DNA from: Patiria miniata
Taxonomy: Eukaryota > Echinodermata > Asteroidea > Valvatida > Asterinidae
NCBI RefSeq assembly: GCF_015706575.1
Contig: NW_024037055.1
Coordinates: 11,322,262 to 11,386,261 of the forward strand
Direction: 5' to 3'
DNA length: 64,000 nucleotides
Position numbers and translations under genes: made by a program. Within the stretch, counting starts at the first letter, position 1. Each line of letters opens with the position of its first letter. A model generated the notes under the pieces. That model did not search any database. It saw only the letters and a program-made list of their open reading frames with translations, and was not told the origin of the DNA. Shown piece after piece: positions 45,595-56,569 of the stretch.

Positions 45595-47846
45595 GGGTCA
45601 TTCCATGCCAACTCAACAAATGGTGCACACCATCACCTCTTGGATTTTTTTCTTTTTTGGTGTACTGAAAGATACTTAGGAGAAATGCAAATTCTGAAAA
45701 TTTGGGGTCTCTCCAACTTTTCGTTCTTGCGCAACAGCATTTTGAAATTTGAGGTGGGCGGGGCCAAAAGCGCGTCATGTCACGAAATTCAATGTTTAAA
45801 GGGCCATATATTTAAAACTATACCCCCCAGACATTTCAAACTTGGTAATCTGGGCTATTTTTTGGCTGTAGATTTCAAATATTTAAACAGAAAGAAAGTA
45901 GCTTGTTTCATTTTTAAGTTAGAGGGGCCCCAAAATGGCCCAAAACTCATCTGGACCAATGTTCGGGGGGGGGGGGGGGGGGGAAGTCAAAAATTGAAAA
46001 TATTTTTTTCACCAAATTTTTTGCCTGTAATAGCCCCCAATTGAAACTATTTTCATGTAAAATCTTACACTTATATTAACTTCATTGAATAAGATATAGC
46101 CCTTGCAAAAAGCAAATTGTTTATTTTTACGATAACTTGACCCCCCCAAAAACCAACGTCAGACATTCCACACCAAATTTTGCTTCACATGTTTGAGGTT
46201 GGTCCTTAGTGAAGTCCTCTGAAAAGTTTCATGTTGGTGTCTAAATGTCTTCAGTGGATAGCTGGGCTTTATAAAGAGTCTATATCTTATGATGCTGCAG
46301 GTTCCGTAACATACATACATACATGTACACCCCCATGTACTTGTATTTTACGGAACCAGCACAACAAAATCCCCCGACTGTTGAAAGACTTGGGTCAAGA
46401 CTACCCATTTCCTGCTCAATAAACAGTTTCTTGTAGACCTACGTGTGCATTATATGCAAATTAGGTTAAATGACTTGAGAGTCTTATTCTTTCCATGTGC
46501 TCATCACACAGCATGCATGTCATGTATGTAGTAATTAACCAGTTCTCACTTGCACAGCATAGTATAGCACTAACCTGAACCAAAGAGAAGTGATTCAGTT
46601 TGAGTAAAGGGTCTATGGTTTTAACCTGATTGATCTTAGTTTTCATTATGGATAAGGGGAAACCTAGTTCATGCAGGAAACTCATCATGCACCAATTGTA
46701 GCAGCTGACCTCAACCCAGGAAAATATGTTAGTGTGGTCTATGATGATGTTTGGTACATTGCTATTGTAGAAGATGTATCACAACTTCATGAGGATGTGT
46801 ATGTCTGCTTCATGTACAGGACGGAATCAACAAATACTCTCTATTGGCTACAAAGAGAGGATAAATGTAACATTCCATTTGTTGATGTGTTGTGTTGCGT
46901 ACCAACACCAGAACTTCTACATAGCGGTGGAAGGCAATACAAACTTAGTGAGCCAACCATCATGCAACTCATTCAACTTCATCAAAACTACATCACAAGG
47001 AATGCATAATTTCACCTGTGAAACTGTAAACAATTATATCAACTGTCCACATGTACAAATGTAAGCTAAGTTTCATACCCAACTTATTCTTTATGTACCG
47101 ACTGCTGTTATTCTATGTACGTGTACTTGTATGTTACGGAACCAGCATCATAAGATATAGACTCATTATAAAGCCCAGCTATCCACTGAAGACATTTAGA
47201 CACCAACATGAAACTTTTCAGAGGACTTCACTAAGGACCAACCTCAAACATATGTGAAGCAAAATTTGGTGCGGAATGTCTGACGTTGGTTTTTTTTGGG
47301 GGGGTCAAGTTATCGTAAAAATAAACAATTTGCTTTTTGCAAGGGCTATATCTCATTCAATGAAGTTAATATAAGTGTAAGATTTTACATGAAAGTAGTT
47401 TCAATTGGGGGCTATTACAGGCAAAAAAATTGGTGAAAAAAATATTTTCAATTTTTGACTTACACCCCCCCCCCCCCGAACATTGGTCCAGATGAGTTTT
47501 GGGCCATTTTGGGGCCCCTCTAACTTAAAAATGAAACAAGCTACTTTCTCTCTGTTTAAATATTTGAAATCTACAGCAAAAAATAGCCCAGATTACCAAG
47601 TTTGAAATGTCTGGGGGGTATAGTTTTAAATATATGGCCCTTTAAACATTGAATTTCGTGACGTGACGCGCTTTTGGCCCCGCCCACCTCAAATTTCAAA
47701 ATGCTGTTGCGCAAGAACGAAAAGTCGTAGAGACCCCAAATTTTCAGAATTTGCATTTCTCCTAAGTATCTTTCAGTACACCAAAAAAGAAAAAAATCCA
47801 AGAGGTGATGGTGTGCACCATTTGTTGAGTTGGCATGGAATGACCC
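45595..47846. mobile_element. DNA transposon with ~725-bp terminal inverted repeats
   Basis: Both ends begin GGGTCATTCCATGCCAACTC (right end read inward), and the inverted repeats run about 45595-46320 and 47122-47846 with high identity. GGTT lies directly outside each end (45591-45594 and 47847-47850), a likely 4-bp target duplication. The central 800 bp hold one small open frame (46671-47009, +). The terminus matches that of the older element ending at 11098. Long TIRs, 4-bp duplication and GGG ends do not let me name a superfamily. It is inserted in DIRS fossil B. Confidence 0.85.
46671..47009 (+). CDS. Small ORF in the long-TIR element, SH3/Tudor-like C-terminal domain (112 codons)
   Basis: The protein contains LNPGKYVSVVYDDVWYIAIV, then VYVCFMYRT, YWLQREDKCNIPFVDVLC and YKLSEPTIMQL. 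The order 'G.YV.V.YDD.WY(I/V)(G/A).V', 'V.FM', 'W..REDxCxxPxxDVLC' looks like a small beta-barrel of the Tudor/SH3 type. From memory it resembles C-terminal domains of various metazoan transposon-encoded or multicopy proteins. No catalytic domain is visible, so this is likely the remaining C-terminus of a transposase-related gene in a deletion derivative. The start ATG is arbitrary; an upstream exon or fusion is possible. It is open throughout, which suggests youth or retained use. Confidence 0.6.
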   Translation: MQETHHAPIVAADLNPGKYVSVVYDDVWYIAIVEDVSQLHEDVYVCFMYRTESTNTLYWLQREDKCNIPFVDVLCCVPTPELLHSGGRQYKLSEPTIMQLIQLHQNYITRNA

Positions 47847-47850
47847 GGTT

Positions 47851-48289
47851 GCCTTTTTTTTTGTAAGCAGTTGTTACTTCTTGGTATACATGTAGTAAAG
47901 AACTGTTTTCTGTATAATAGAGACGGACCACATCTGATGGGAACCGAGTGTGCCCATCCGATTCCTACAGGAGGATTTTTGTTTTTTAACTAAGACGGTT
48001 GGAGTCCTCTTTGCCTCCGGATGTCTTTGTTCTGGGCATCAAATGATTCTTGTCCGTTTCAGACAGCAAATTTTGGTGCTGATCATGACTTGATGTCTGC
48101 TCCCTAAGGCGGAATTTATACTAAGGACTGTCGGAGCCCTCTGTGCCTCCGGACGTCTTTGTTCCGGGCATCAAATCATTCTTGTCCAGACGGAGAATTT
48201 TTTGGTGCCAATCATGACTTTAACGTTGTACATTAGCTGCACTGGGACGCTTTGAATCGGTCACTTGCAGTTACAAATGTATTTGTCAC
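47851..48289 (+). repeat. DIRS fossil B continuation with a partly duplicated block
   Basis: A block of about 100 bp with TGCCTCCGGA.GTCTTTGTTC and GGGCATCAAAT.ATTCTTGTCC occurs at about 47998 and about 48134. It resembles part of the tyrosine-recombinase region of fossil C. It is broken and old. Confidence 0.55.
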
Positions 48290-48465
48290 GACAACCCTGC
48301 CATACCAACAGGCTTCTCGCGACACTTTTTTGTCATGACAACCCTGCCATACAAGCAGGCTTCTCATGACATGTTTTTTTGTCATGACGACCCTGCCATA
48401 CAGGCAGGCCTTTCATGACATGTATTTATCATGGTGACCCCACCATACCTGCAGGCTTTCATGAC
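48290..48465 (+). repeat. Minisatellite of ~55-bp units
   Basis: Four units contain TTGTCA(C/T)GACAACCCTGCCATA, a variable few bases, CAGGCTTCTC.(C/T)GACA. The first unit resembles the single-copy stretch at 32108-32160 of DIRS fossil A (TTTGTCACGACAACCCGCCA). The array therefore seems to have grown out of recombinase-region sequence. Confidence 0.8.
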
Positions 48466-49019
48466 AAGATTGCCTGAAGGTTGGCTACGGTCATCCATGA
48501 AACCACGGGCGTATCAACGGCAGAATCCGTGTGATTGGTCCGCATGCACAAAATAAAAGGCAGAGCATGGGAGAACAGTGTTGAGGGCGACTGACTGAGC
48601 CCCACCATGTTCTCAAGACATTTTCAGACCGGAGACCTCCCCAGCATTGGTGTCTCCTAACTCTGATTCTTTATTGAGCTCTGTACATGTACATGTGCAT
48701 ATTATAGTGTCTATATGTACCATGTCATGCATGATGTTTTGCCTTTCATGATAATTTTTATTTTGTGTGCCCCACCGAACTCTTATGTGTAGGTATCGGT
48801 GGGCTGTAATTCATTACGTGTGATTCCCAAAATCGGGGATCACATCTCTGTTGGCATGTTGAGGCTACCATTATGACTAATGTCTTTATCATGCCGACCT
48901 TTTTGGGCTGCCTTGTCCACCCACATGTGGAGCGACGGGCCCATCCAGGGTTTACGCGTATTGTTACGTGCCCCTGTGAAAGCACAATAGCATCTCGCAT
49001 GACCCACCTCCTTGACGGT
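48466..49019. other. Right part of DIRS fossil B, nothing further recognised
   Basis: No coding family is recognised. TGTACATGTACATGTG near 48685 is a simple TACATG run. The segment leads into the right inverted terminal repeat. Confidence 0.4.
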
Positions 49020-49091
49020 GCTAGTCTATGCATAAGTAGTATTGCTCTACAGGTAAGTAGAGTGAAGTAGACTCCCCCCCCCCCCCCCCCC

Positions 49092-49388
49092 CACAGAAGT
49101 GTGGTTGGGGTCTACGAACGAATACTTACCTGAAGAGCATCCCTCCCCCCCCCCCCACCCCACTCTTCTCGATGCCTTGGGTACTTTGTCGTATTCCGAC
49201 TTAGCGCTCGAGAAAAGAGGACGCTCATGAGGCACGCATGCCGCGGGGTATTATGGGTAGGGCGCCGGAGGGCACTATTGTATATAACTCTTAGCGGAAA
49301 ATACCTGCCGGTAGGGGGAATATGCATAAGTAGTATTGCTCTACAGGTAAGTATTCGTTCGTAGACCCCAACCACACTTCTGTGTGTG
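49092..49388. repeat. DIRS terminal fragment bounded by 40-bp inverted arms
   Basis: ACAGAAGTGTGGTTGGGGTC at 49093 continues to TTACCT at 49131, and the exact complement follows at about 49345-49386. The inside is a DIRS terminal repeat in reverse orientation (compare 41040-41200): GGCACGCATGCCGCGGGGTA, then CCTGCCGGTAGGGGGAATAT. Long C and G runs lie outside the arms. It is a small satellite copy directly beside the right end of fossil B. Confidence 0.7.
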
Positions 49389-49502
49389 GGGGGGGGGGGA
49401 TTTTATGTACTTTTCTTTTTGATTGGTCAGGCACAACCCGACCACTCTTTGGAGTTGTTGAGTGGTCGGGCACAACCGGATCACTCTGGAGTTGTTACGA
49501 TT

Positions 49503-49545
49503 AATCTTTCTTTTTTTTTTTTTTCTTTCTTTCTTTCTTTCCGCG
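49503..49545 (+). repeat. (TTTC)n / T-rich microsatellite
   Basis: A run of T followed by repeated TTTC units, ending TTTCCGCG. Confidence 0.9.
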
Positions 49546-50841
49546 TTTATTCCTAAACAGTTTATGATAGGAACTTGTAACTTTCATTATATGTGGACCC
49601 TTATCCTAAGTGGTGCATATTACTCTGACATCGTTATGATGTCATCTGGTGTCAAATTATAAGTGATTTTCGTTTAAAAAAATGACGATATTCTTTCATC
49701 TGTAACTCTTGAACAAAATGATCAATTATATTCCAATCTTGTAATCAGATAGATCATTAATTGATGAACATTTTTTTGTTGTTTACGTGAACTCGCTTGA
49801 CCTTTACTTTCGGTTCTACCGGAAGGTCAAAGTTAGGTGAATTCAAATGAAGACATTAGCATGAAATCAAAACAAAGCACAATTTCTTCCGAACGGTTTA
49901 CGGTATGATAACACAACCTTGTGTGAACTCGTACCATGTTACAAAGATGTTAAGCAATTTGATGGCACAATTTGACAAAATAGTTTGACCTATATCTCTT
50001 GAACTAAATAGAGTATCGTGTTTATTTTTCCGTGAGGTTGTAGACGGTGCCTTGAGCAACATTTCTTATTCCCGGGCACAAAACTGCTTGACCTTTACTT
50101 CCGGTGTTACCGGAAGTGCAGTAGGAAATTGAATCTAACTCTAAAACGGAAGCAGTTTACTACAGACAAATACATTATGGAAGTGTTAAGTGAGGAATTC
50201 CAATGACAAAAACATAATTTTGATGTCATCCCATGAAAGGGCGCCCTCTAGCAGCACATCGAAAACACTGTAATCTTTTAATATTATAAAACCCTCAATC
50301 AAATTTTTATGAAATTGCCCCTATGTATCTCGTGAGCAACTACATGACGTCATCAGACCGGAAGTTACGGTAGGGAGAATTCAACAATGATCATTTTATT
50401 TTTCATTTAAATCCTTCATTTAATCCCTGTCTCATGACTTTGTTTTTTGCCCCAAAAATGACATCTGTTACACTTAATATTGACATTTGCTTCCAAATAC
50501 TGTGACGTCATCAAACCGGAAGTTGGCTGTTATTATAACATGCACTTAATTTCCATATTTCCATGCGTTATTTTTACTTAATGATAAACAAGTGTCCTCC
50601 CTTCCCTTTTTTGTCTGATGACGTCATCAAACTGGAAATAACAGTACGTGTACCTAAATGTTTACTGAAATTCATCATACCCTAAAAGACACATTCTTTT
50701 TGTACAAAATAATTGATACTGGAAATGTTAAAGTTCTTGATTCTTTTTCTGACATAAACATATTCATAACTTGACAATGTCTAATGAAATAGTTATCTAC
50801 CTGACCACTCTGCGTTTGTAACGACAAACGCAAACCTCTAG
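49546..50841 (+). mobile_element. TGACGTCA Helitron-like repeat (CCGGAAGT subfamily), complete CTAG end
   Basis: It contains repeated TGACGTCATCAAACCGGAAGT and related blocks and ACTAAATAGAGTATCGTGTT. It ends with the hairpin TGCGTTTGT-AACG-ACAAACGCA (50811-50832) and AACCTCTAG|T (CTAG at 50838-50841). It is another clear Helitron-type 3' terminus with a different hairpin sequence from the copy at 23389 but the same structure. Confidence 0.72.
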
Positions 50842-51988
50842 TTTTTTTTTCTTCCTTCTTATGTTCTTTTATCTCAAATCCCATAGACTTTGTACATGAT
50901 TTTTTTCTCGCGGGCACTTTGGGCAGTCATATGACATTGAAACTTAACATAGTCAAAAAGCACATAGCAAAGATCTTTCGCGAAGATAGATTCGGTGATG
51001 ACGTCATCATTGGACATGTGACGTCATCTTATTAGCCTTTATATCTCATGAAAGGTAAGTCTGATTGGGTTGAAACTGGGTATGTAGGTAGACCGGCACA
51101 TTGTTATAGATGAAAATCGAGGTGATGTCATCATGACGTCACCATGTGATTTTATATATAATTTTTGAAGTTTCAAAGACCTTTGCCATATCTCATGAAC
51201 ACAATATGCTAAATTCAAAATTCTTTTTGCATTAGGTTTGTTAGGCAAGAGGTATATGCACAAAATTTTCAAAATGTGTGACGTCATGTTGACGTCATCA
51301 AAAATGCTATTTTTTTTAAACACATATAAAGGGATAAGTCCAATCGTCATGAAACTTGTAGGTAGGTAGGTAGATGACGTCATTGGTCAAAATGATCAAT
51401 TATATTCCAATCTTGTAATCAGATAGATCATTAATTGATGAACATTTTTTTGTTTTTTTTTGAAAAATCTAAGTTTTATTCTGCATACAAAATATTAAAC
51501 TTTTATTCATCTGATTGGCATCAAACTTGGTACTACATGTAACTAAGACCACAATTGAATAATGTGCATTGAGAAATATTATTACGATGACATCATCATG
51601 GGGCATGTGACATCATAATAATTGGACAGTTTTCAAAGTTTTTTATTTAGAAAACTTATTGCGTAATCTGCGTTCAAACCCACACTTGATTTTCCAAGCT
51701 GTGATTTCAGGTTTGGTCATTGTAAATGTATTGTGGCATTTCAATTTCCATTAATATTTCCCAAACGACATCCACAGATTGTATGTTGAGCGCCCTAGAA
51801 TATCAGATGAACGCAACATGCTAAATTAAAGATTCTGTTTGTATTAGGTTGACCACAGGTCACGTTATCACAGGTTACGTGATGTCATCTTAAAGGTGCA
51901 TATTTGAAGGTCCTATCTAGAGAACTGTAAGTCTGATTGGGTTCAAACTTGGTATGTAGTTAAACCGGGATGTGTTATAGGTAAACAT
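50842..51988 (+). mobile_element. TGACGTCA Helitron-like repeat in tandem, interrupted by the TTAA element
   Basis: It starts right after CTAG with the same opening as 23390 (TTTTTTTTCTTCC, ATCCCATAGACTTTG) and shows the family order up to GGGATGTGTTATAGGTAAAC at 51988. The continuation (TTGACATCATGATGATGTCA) is found at 56574-56690 after the 4.6-kb insertion. Confidence 0.72.
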
Positions 51989-52735
51989 TTAAGTGTGCGT
52001 TTATGAGAAGACCATGCAAAATCCTGAAAAATCGACAAGGTGGGGGGTCAGCGAATTAAGTTCAAATCTTGGCCATTTGATCCCCACCTGAGACGATACC
52101 ACTCGGTGGAGTAGCTCGATAAATAATCACACGGTGGCCGAGTACGGGGCACCAACAATTTTGAGCAAAAAGGGTGACTTCCGGGGAGTAAATTTGTGTT
52201 GTTTCTGGTGTAAAGTTATAGCCTCGTTTATACCCTTAAACTAAATCGTTTACTGTCGACCTACATATCAAAAGAAAGGGTTTAATCTCCTCTAAACGAT
52301 GAAATATAAATCTTTGATATGCAAGCATTCACTGCGGAGATATAGGCGTAAGAAAAACACGTATCAGCTCTATTACGAAATGAAGTCCTTTACGCGGTAA
52401 ACCATAACTTAATTAATGCAGGGCTGAGAGTCAACAAACTTGGAGGAAATATAGTTCAGATATCCGACTACAATAATAAAAAATAAAAAAACTGTCAGCT
52501 CTTCTTGTTTTTGTTTGCTCACGGTCAACAAAGTTGAAAAATTCCTAATTTTCAAGACCAAACCTACATAGCCCCCTAGACAGTTCCGAGTGCAATTGGT
52601 TGCCCTTAATTGACATTTTGCAGGAATTGTTGTAAGAGCATAACAAGATGTACATTTTGCAGACTTCACCTATTGGGTGGGTGAGTGGGCTACCTTTGGT
52701 GGTGCGCACTGATCCGGTAGGAGGGGAACGTCCTG

Positions 52736-53226
52736 TTGCCGCCCACCCAGTTAGCGCGCGGTATCGAAAGAGGGCGCCCTCGCATTACATTACCGTCAAA
52801 ATGGCAGCCATGGACATGCCGTCTGTGCGGCTGCAATGTGATTTTTAGTAATTTTGAGTATAGCAAAGCCATCGAATGTGGTGTAAATCCCTCTTATCTG
52901 CGCGAACTAAATACAGTGCAACTTAATCGATGCACAAAAGACATACGGAGCCATTTGCAGAAGTGGAAAGTCGCTGCATATGATGTGAATGTCGAGTGGA
53001 AACTGATCCTCCTGCGATGTGGTTTGTTCGACGTCGATGCATACACTGATAAGACAATACGTCCAGCGCATAGGTACAAGTTAGGGTTGAGTTGGACATC
53101 ATCAAGGAAATGTTGTCATACACTCCATAAAGGGAAAGGCAAACCATTCCGTGATGTGAATAAAGCAACTAGCCGTGAGATCATAGATGTTTGATCGATG
53201 GGGTACCATGATCACTGTTGGAACAG
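52736..53226 (+). pseudogene. Exon 1 of a broken zinc-ribbon-like multicopy gene inside the TTAA element
   Basis: The open frame from 52736 reads, from about residue 24, WTCRLCGCNVIFSNFEYSKA, then LNRCTKDIRSHLQKW, WKLILLRCGLFDVDAY, PAHRYKLGLSWTS and CCHTLHKGKGKPFRDVNKAT. The Cys pair CRLC, the later RC, PxHR and C..H pattern suggest a metal-binding N-terminal domain. From memory, multicopy 'uncharacterized' proteins in corals, echinoderms and amphioxus start this way and continue VGTGICRGC across an intron. Here a donor (AACAG|GTAAGA, 53226) would give exactly GTGICRGC with exon 2, but a frameshift lies between the REIIDV stop (53194) and that donor. Function unknown; DNA-binding is a guess. 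Confidence 0.6.
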
Positions 53227-53943
53227 GTAAGAAGACAGAAATCAAACAAAAATACATTTTTGAAAATTAAAATGAATTAATCATGGTCAAGGTCCATTTC
53301 TGATCAACTGACTTTGTTCCTGGGTAGGTTATATCAATTAAATCCCTTATCATGCAGTTGACTTGGGACCAGTGAAATTTATTATTGTGCGAAAAATTAA
53401 TACTGGTTGTCACAGCTCTGGACCACACACATGGTTTTCGGCAGTGGACACACATGGTGAATATTTAGCCGGAGCTGGATTTTGAATTTATTTTGTTTTA
53501 TATAAAGAAAGTTAAAACTGCACTGAACATGCGCAGTTTGGGGAATAAAACATATATTTTTTTTTGCACTTACATTGTTTTTTTTTTACTTTTATTCACG
53601 AGATGTGACTCATCAGACCATTTACAACTTAAAGAACAATTTCAGATTTGTTTCCCCTTTTATACAAATCCTCCAGAGCCAGCCACATCAGAAAAAGAAA
53701 AAGTAATAAGTGCAATTAAATACAGGCAATATAAAATAATAAAAGAAGATTTCTTATTTTTTATTTATTTATTATTTTTTTTTTTGGGGGGGGGGAATTT
53801 ATGACATGGGTTTTGTTCAAAGCATCTATTGCTCAATATTGTTGGCTACATACGCCCCGCTTTATATCTTTTACTTTAAAAAAATATTAAGCCTGCTGCG
53901 GCCTTAACACTTTGTTAATTCTCACTGTTCATATAACTTTCAG

Positions 53944-54131
53944 GTATCTGTAGAGGTTGTCTATCTTAGCACAAACAAGCAGTTACGCACCAGACAGCGG
54001 AACAATTACCATCTAGCGATGTGCTCTCTAAGGAACAAGAAGAGCATCAGTGTACAATCAGTGATTTCACATCGCCGGCTGGTGTACCATCTCTCCAACC
54101 CACCGACACAGCGTGCACTTCAGTTCATGAG
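53944..54131 (+). pseudogene. Exon 2 of the zinc-ribbon-like gene
   Basis: The acceptor CTTTCAG precedes GTATCTGTAGAGGTTG. The frame that continues GTG reads ICRGCLS, a stop, then HKQAVTHQTAEQLPSSDVLS and an acidic Ser-rich linker ending SVHE at the donor GAG|GTAAAG. The stop after CLS shows decay. The CRGC pair plausibly adds another metal-binding site. Confidence 0.55.
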
Positions 54132-54285
54132 GTAAAGAGAGTGAACTAAGAATGGACCTTGACATATTGCATCTCATTTATCACAGATGAATTGTAAGCA
54201 CTCTTCTTTGAGTACATCAATTTGTATTTCAACCCTATATGTAGCATGCATCTCACTGTTTTTATTTTTTTATGATTATTTCTAG

Positions 54286-54591
54286 CATACATCTGAGTCC
54301 TCATCAACTGATGGAGATATTACACAGGATGTAGGTGCACTTGACTCTTCTTGGGCTCCAACCCCCTGACCAAAGAATGTGGAGCTGCAATCCCTGAACA
54401 CTTTCCTTACTCAGGGGGGAATGTCTGCTGTTGATGGGCAGCTTCATCTGTCATTAGAATAAGCATCTGATAGCACCATCCATTATTATAGAAGGAAGGC
54501 AAAGGAAGCCTTTGGTTTAGTTCTTCATTGTTTAGCACCACGTCAAGAAGATGGGCTCATGAAGATTACAATCGGTGAAACAACTGCTTAA
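54286..54591 (+). pseudogene. Exon 3 of the zinc-ribbon-like gene
   Basis: The acceptor ATTTCTAG is followed by a Ser/Asp-rich stretch (HTSESSSTDGDITQDVGALD), SSWAPTP, a stop, NVELQSLNTFLTQGGMS, a stop, then STIHYYRRKAKEAFGLVLHC and LAPRQEDGLMK to a stop at 54591. The 'YYxRKA..A....L...AP' helix pattern is shared with the remembered family. Two in-frame stops and the missing downstream exons show that this copy is dead. Confidence 0.55.
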
Positions 54592-54932
54592 TCATCACAA
54601 AGTGGTCAAAATTTTGATAGTAGTGCCCGTTTTCATTTTTTTTTATTGCATCCTTTTTTACCAACATTTTTGCATTAGTGGTTCCATGTTCTCTTCCTTT
54701 ACGTATTTTGTGTTTAAACAAAGGGTTATCATGGTTTGTTATTTAAAGACAGTGACTGTTTTTGTTTTTTAATGTTAATTTAAGAAGGAAAACAATTTCT
54801 TGATTTATATTCTATTGTTTTTTCGAGTTTGATCGTTAGGTTGTTCCATGTGTCATTCTATTTTGATACTGTGTTGGTTCAGTTTTCTTCTTTCAACTTC
54901 CATTTAAGTTTAAAGTTCAATTTAGTTTTGTA

Positions 54933-55123
54933 CAGTTGACTCTCGTTATAGCAAGGTCGGTGAGACTGCCCAAACTACCTCTTTAAACAGAAATGTTGCT
55001 TTAAAAGGACAGAGAAACAAAGAGACACAAAGAGAACTAGAGATTCGAGACCTCAGAATGTGCTCTATATAAGCAGCAGTAGGACATCTTTGTAAAAGTG
55101 TTCTTTATAACAAAAGTCGACTG
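54933..55123. mobile_element. Tc1/mariner (pogo/Tigger-type) MITE
   Basis: The left end CAGTTGACTCTCGTTATA and the right end, read inward, CAGTCGACTTTTGTTATA are typical Tigger termini. TA flanks both sides (54931-54932 and 55124-55125). It is 191 bp and non-coding. It is inserted within the TTAA element, hence younger than that element. Confidence 0.88.
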
Positions 55124-55125
55124 TA

Positions 55126-56569
55126 GTACTACCATTTTACTTATTTGGTGGGGTGGATAAAAGTTAATTTGGATCCTTTTTGATTATTGGTTTTTTGAAA
55201 GGTTTTCTTCAAATTTTGGTTGGTAAAATAAATCATTCTTTTTTGGTCTTTCTAAAACTTTGTCATTGTTTCTATTTATTCAAATTCCTCTCTACTTGTT
55301 CCTACCCCATCTAGGTGTGTCTCATTTTTGACGAGTGCCCCAACATTTAGCGTTTTTCTCATTCAATTTATTATTTTCCTAGTTTATTAATTTTCCGGGT
55401 TACATTAACATGCCAAAAAAATAACAGAATTGTCATCCAAGCCTCATCATTCCCACATTTGGTGCGCGATATGTGGCAGGGTGTAACCCCCCCCCCCCAC
55501 CACCCCCATTGTGTCTTCATTTTGTTTTGGTAATCTCTTTAGATGATTTTTTGGGGGATACTTCTGTTAACAAAAAGACAAGTGTGTGTTGAGTATAGGA
55601 ACATTTGTGGGGACTCCCTCTGCCACAAATCGGGCAGGGTAAACATTCCATCCTGGACTCTGAAAGGTGGCGGCCATATTGATTTAAAGTGAAACCCCCT
55701 ACCCTAAAAATGGGATAAATTAAGGAATTATAGCACCCCTTATGGCGTCTCCAGTATTAAAATATGTTTTAATTTTTTTGATCATGAATATATACACGTT
55801 TGCCAATTTTCATAACATTCAAGCAAAAAAGAAAAAATGATGTGAAAAATACACTTTTTGACCAAAAAGGTGCCCAAAAAAAAGCCCTCTGTTAAAGATT
55901 TTAAAAATATTTTTGACGTCATTATTTACAAATTGGAAATATAAAACTTGGTAGCAAATTTCATAAAAATTGGTTGTCGACTTTTGAAAATACAGAAAAG
56001 GGGGGGGGGCACTGTATGCCCCTCCCCCGTCCCTTTACTAGCGAAAAATAGGGGTAAAACAGACTCCTGCCATTTTATACTAAAAACTGCTGACAATGTT
56101 TTTATTCTTGATACTTAAGGACCATGATAAGAACTCTCTTTCACCTGAGTGTCATTGTTCAAAGACCTGCACTAATGACGCTACGGCGACTTAAAGATCG
56201 CTATTTCTATGACTCAACTTTGGGGGTACCCTTAGTGCCGTTGCCTCCTAAGAGCAATTTTTTTCTAAATTTTGAGTACCTGGTTTTAGGTCAGGATACA
56301 ACCTCAGGACCCTGCAAATTTCATTTCTCTGCTGCTTTCCCCTGTTGAGCAGCAAGCGTTTAAACGTTTGTACCCCAAAATCATAAAAATCACCATTTTT
56401 CACTAATAAAAACACATTTTTGGCTCTTTTTTCTGCTACGGAGGTCAGATTGGCCAAATATTTTGTACAACCTCAAGGCTACCTATGACCCACCTACCCC
56501 CAGAATTTTAACCAAATCCGCCGACCCCCACCTTGTCACGGTCTGCATGGTCCTCTCGTGGACATACTC
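55126..56569. other. Right noncoding part of the TTAA element
   Basis: No ORF with family resemblance was seen. Poly-C near 55490 and poly-G near 56000 occur. The last 60 bases form the right inverted terminus. Confidence 0.5.

Larger units (their letters stand above)
41020..49072 (+). mobile_element. DIRS-type retrotransposon fossil B with inverted terminal repeats
   Basis: The left end (41020, GTCTACTTCACTCT, then ACCTGTAGAGCAATACTACT) is matched in inverse orientation at 49027-49072, the inverted-terminal layout of DIRS elements. In between, in order: a leader and gag-like region (about 41340-43200) with internal repeats, a degraded central part including an RNase H-like region (to about 45590), and tyrosine-recombinase remnants (about 47850-48300). 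A 2252-bp long-TIR element is inserted at 45595-47846. The fossil is old, with far more than ten breaks. Ends and orientation are seen directly; the assignment of the central part is by resemblance to fossils A and C. Confidence 0.7.
51993..56569 (+). mobile_element. DNA transposon with TTAA target duplication and cargo gene remnants (4577 bp)
   Basis: TTAA flanks both sides (51989-51992 and 56570-56573). The ends are GTGTGCGTTTATGAGAAGAC and, read inward from the right, GAGTATGTCCACGAGAGGAC, then CATGCA in both; CGACAAGGTGGGGGGTC and GTGACAAGGTGGGGGTC follow. Removing the element with one TTAA restores the Helitron-like sequence exactly in register (compare 23670-23700). TTAA duplication is made by piggyBac, Kolobok and Sola3-type transposons, but no transposase of these was recognised. 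Inside lies a broken three-exon gene (52736-54591) and a Tigger-type MITE. Confidence 0.85.

Noticed and set aside
45556-46044. 162-codon ORF and its partner at 47571-47801
   Set aside because: Both lie in the inverted arms of the long-TIR element and mirror each other; no domain seen.
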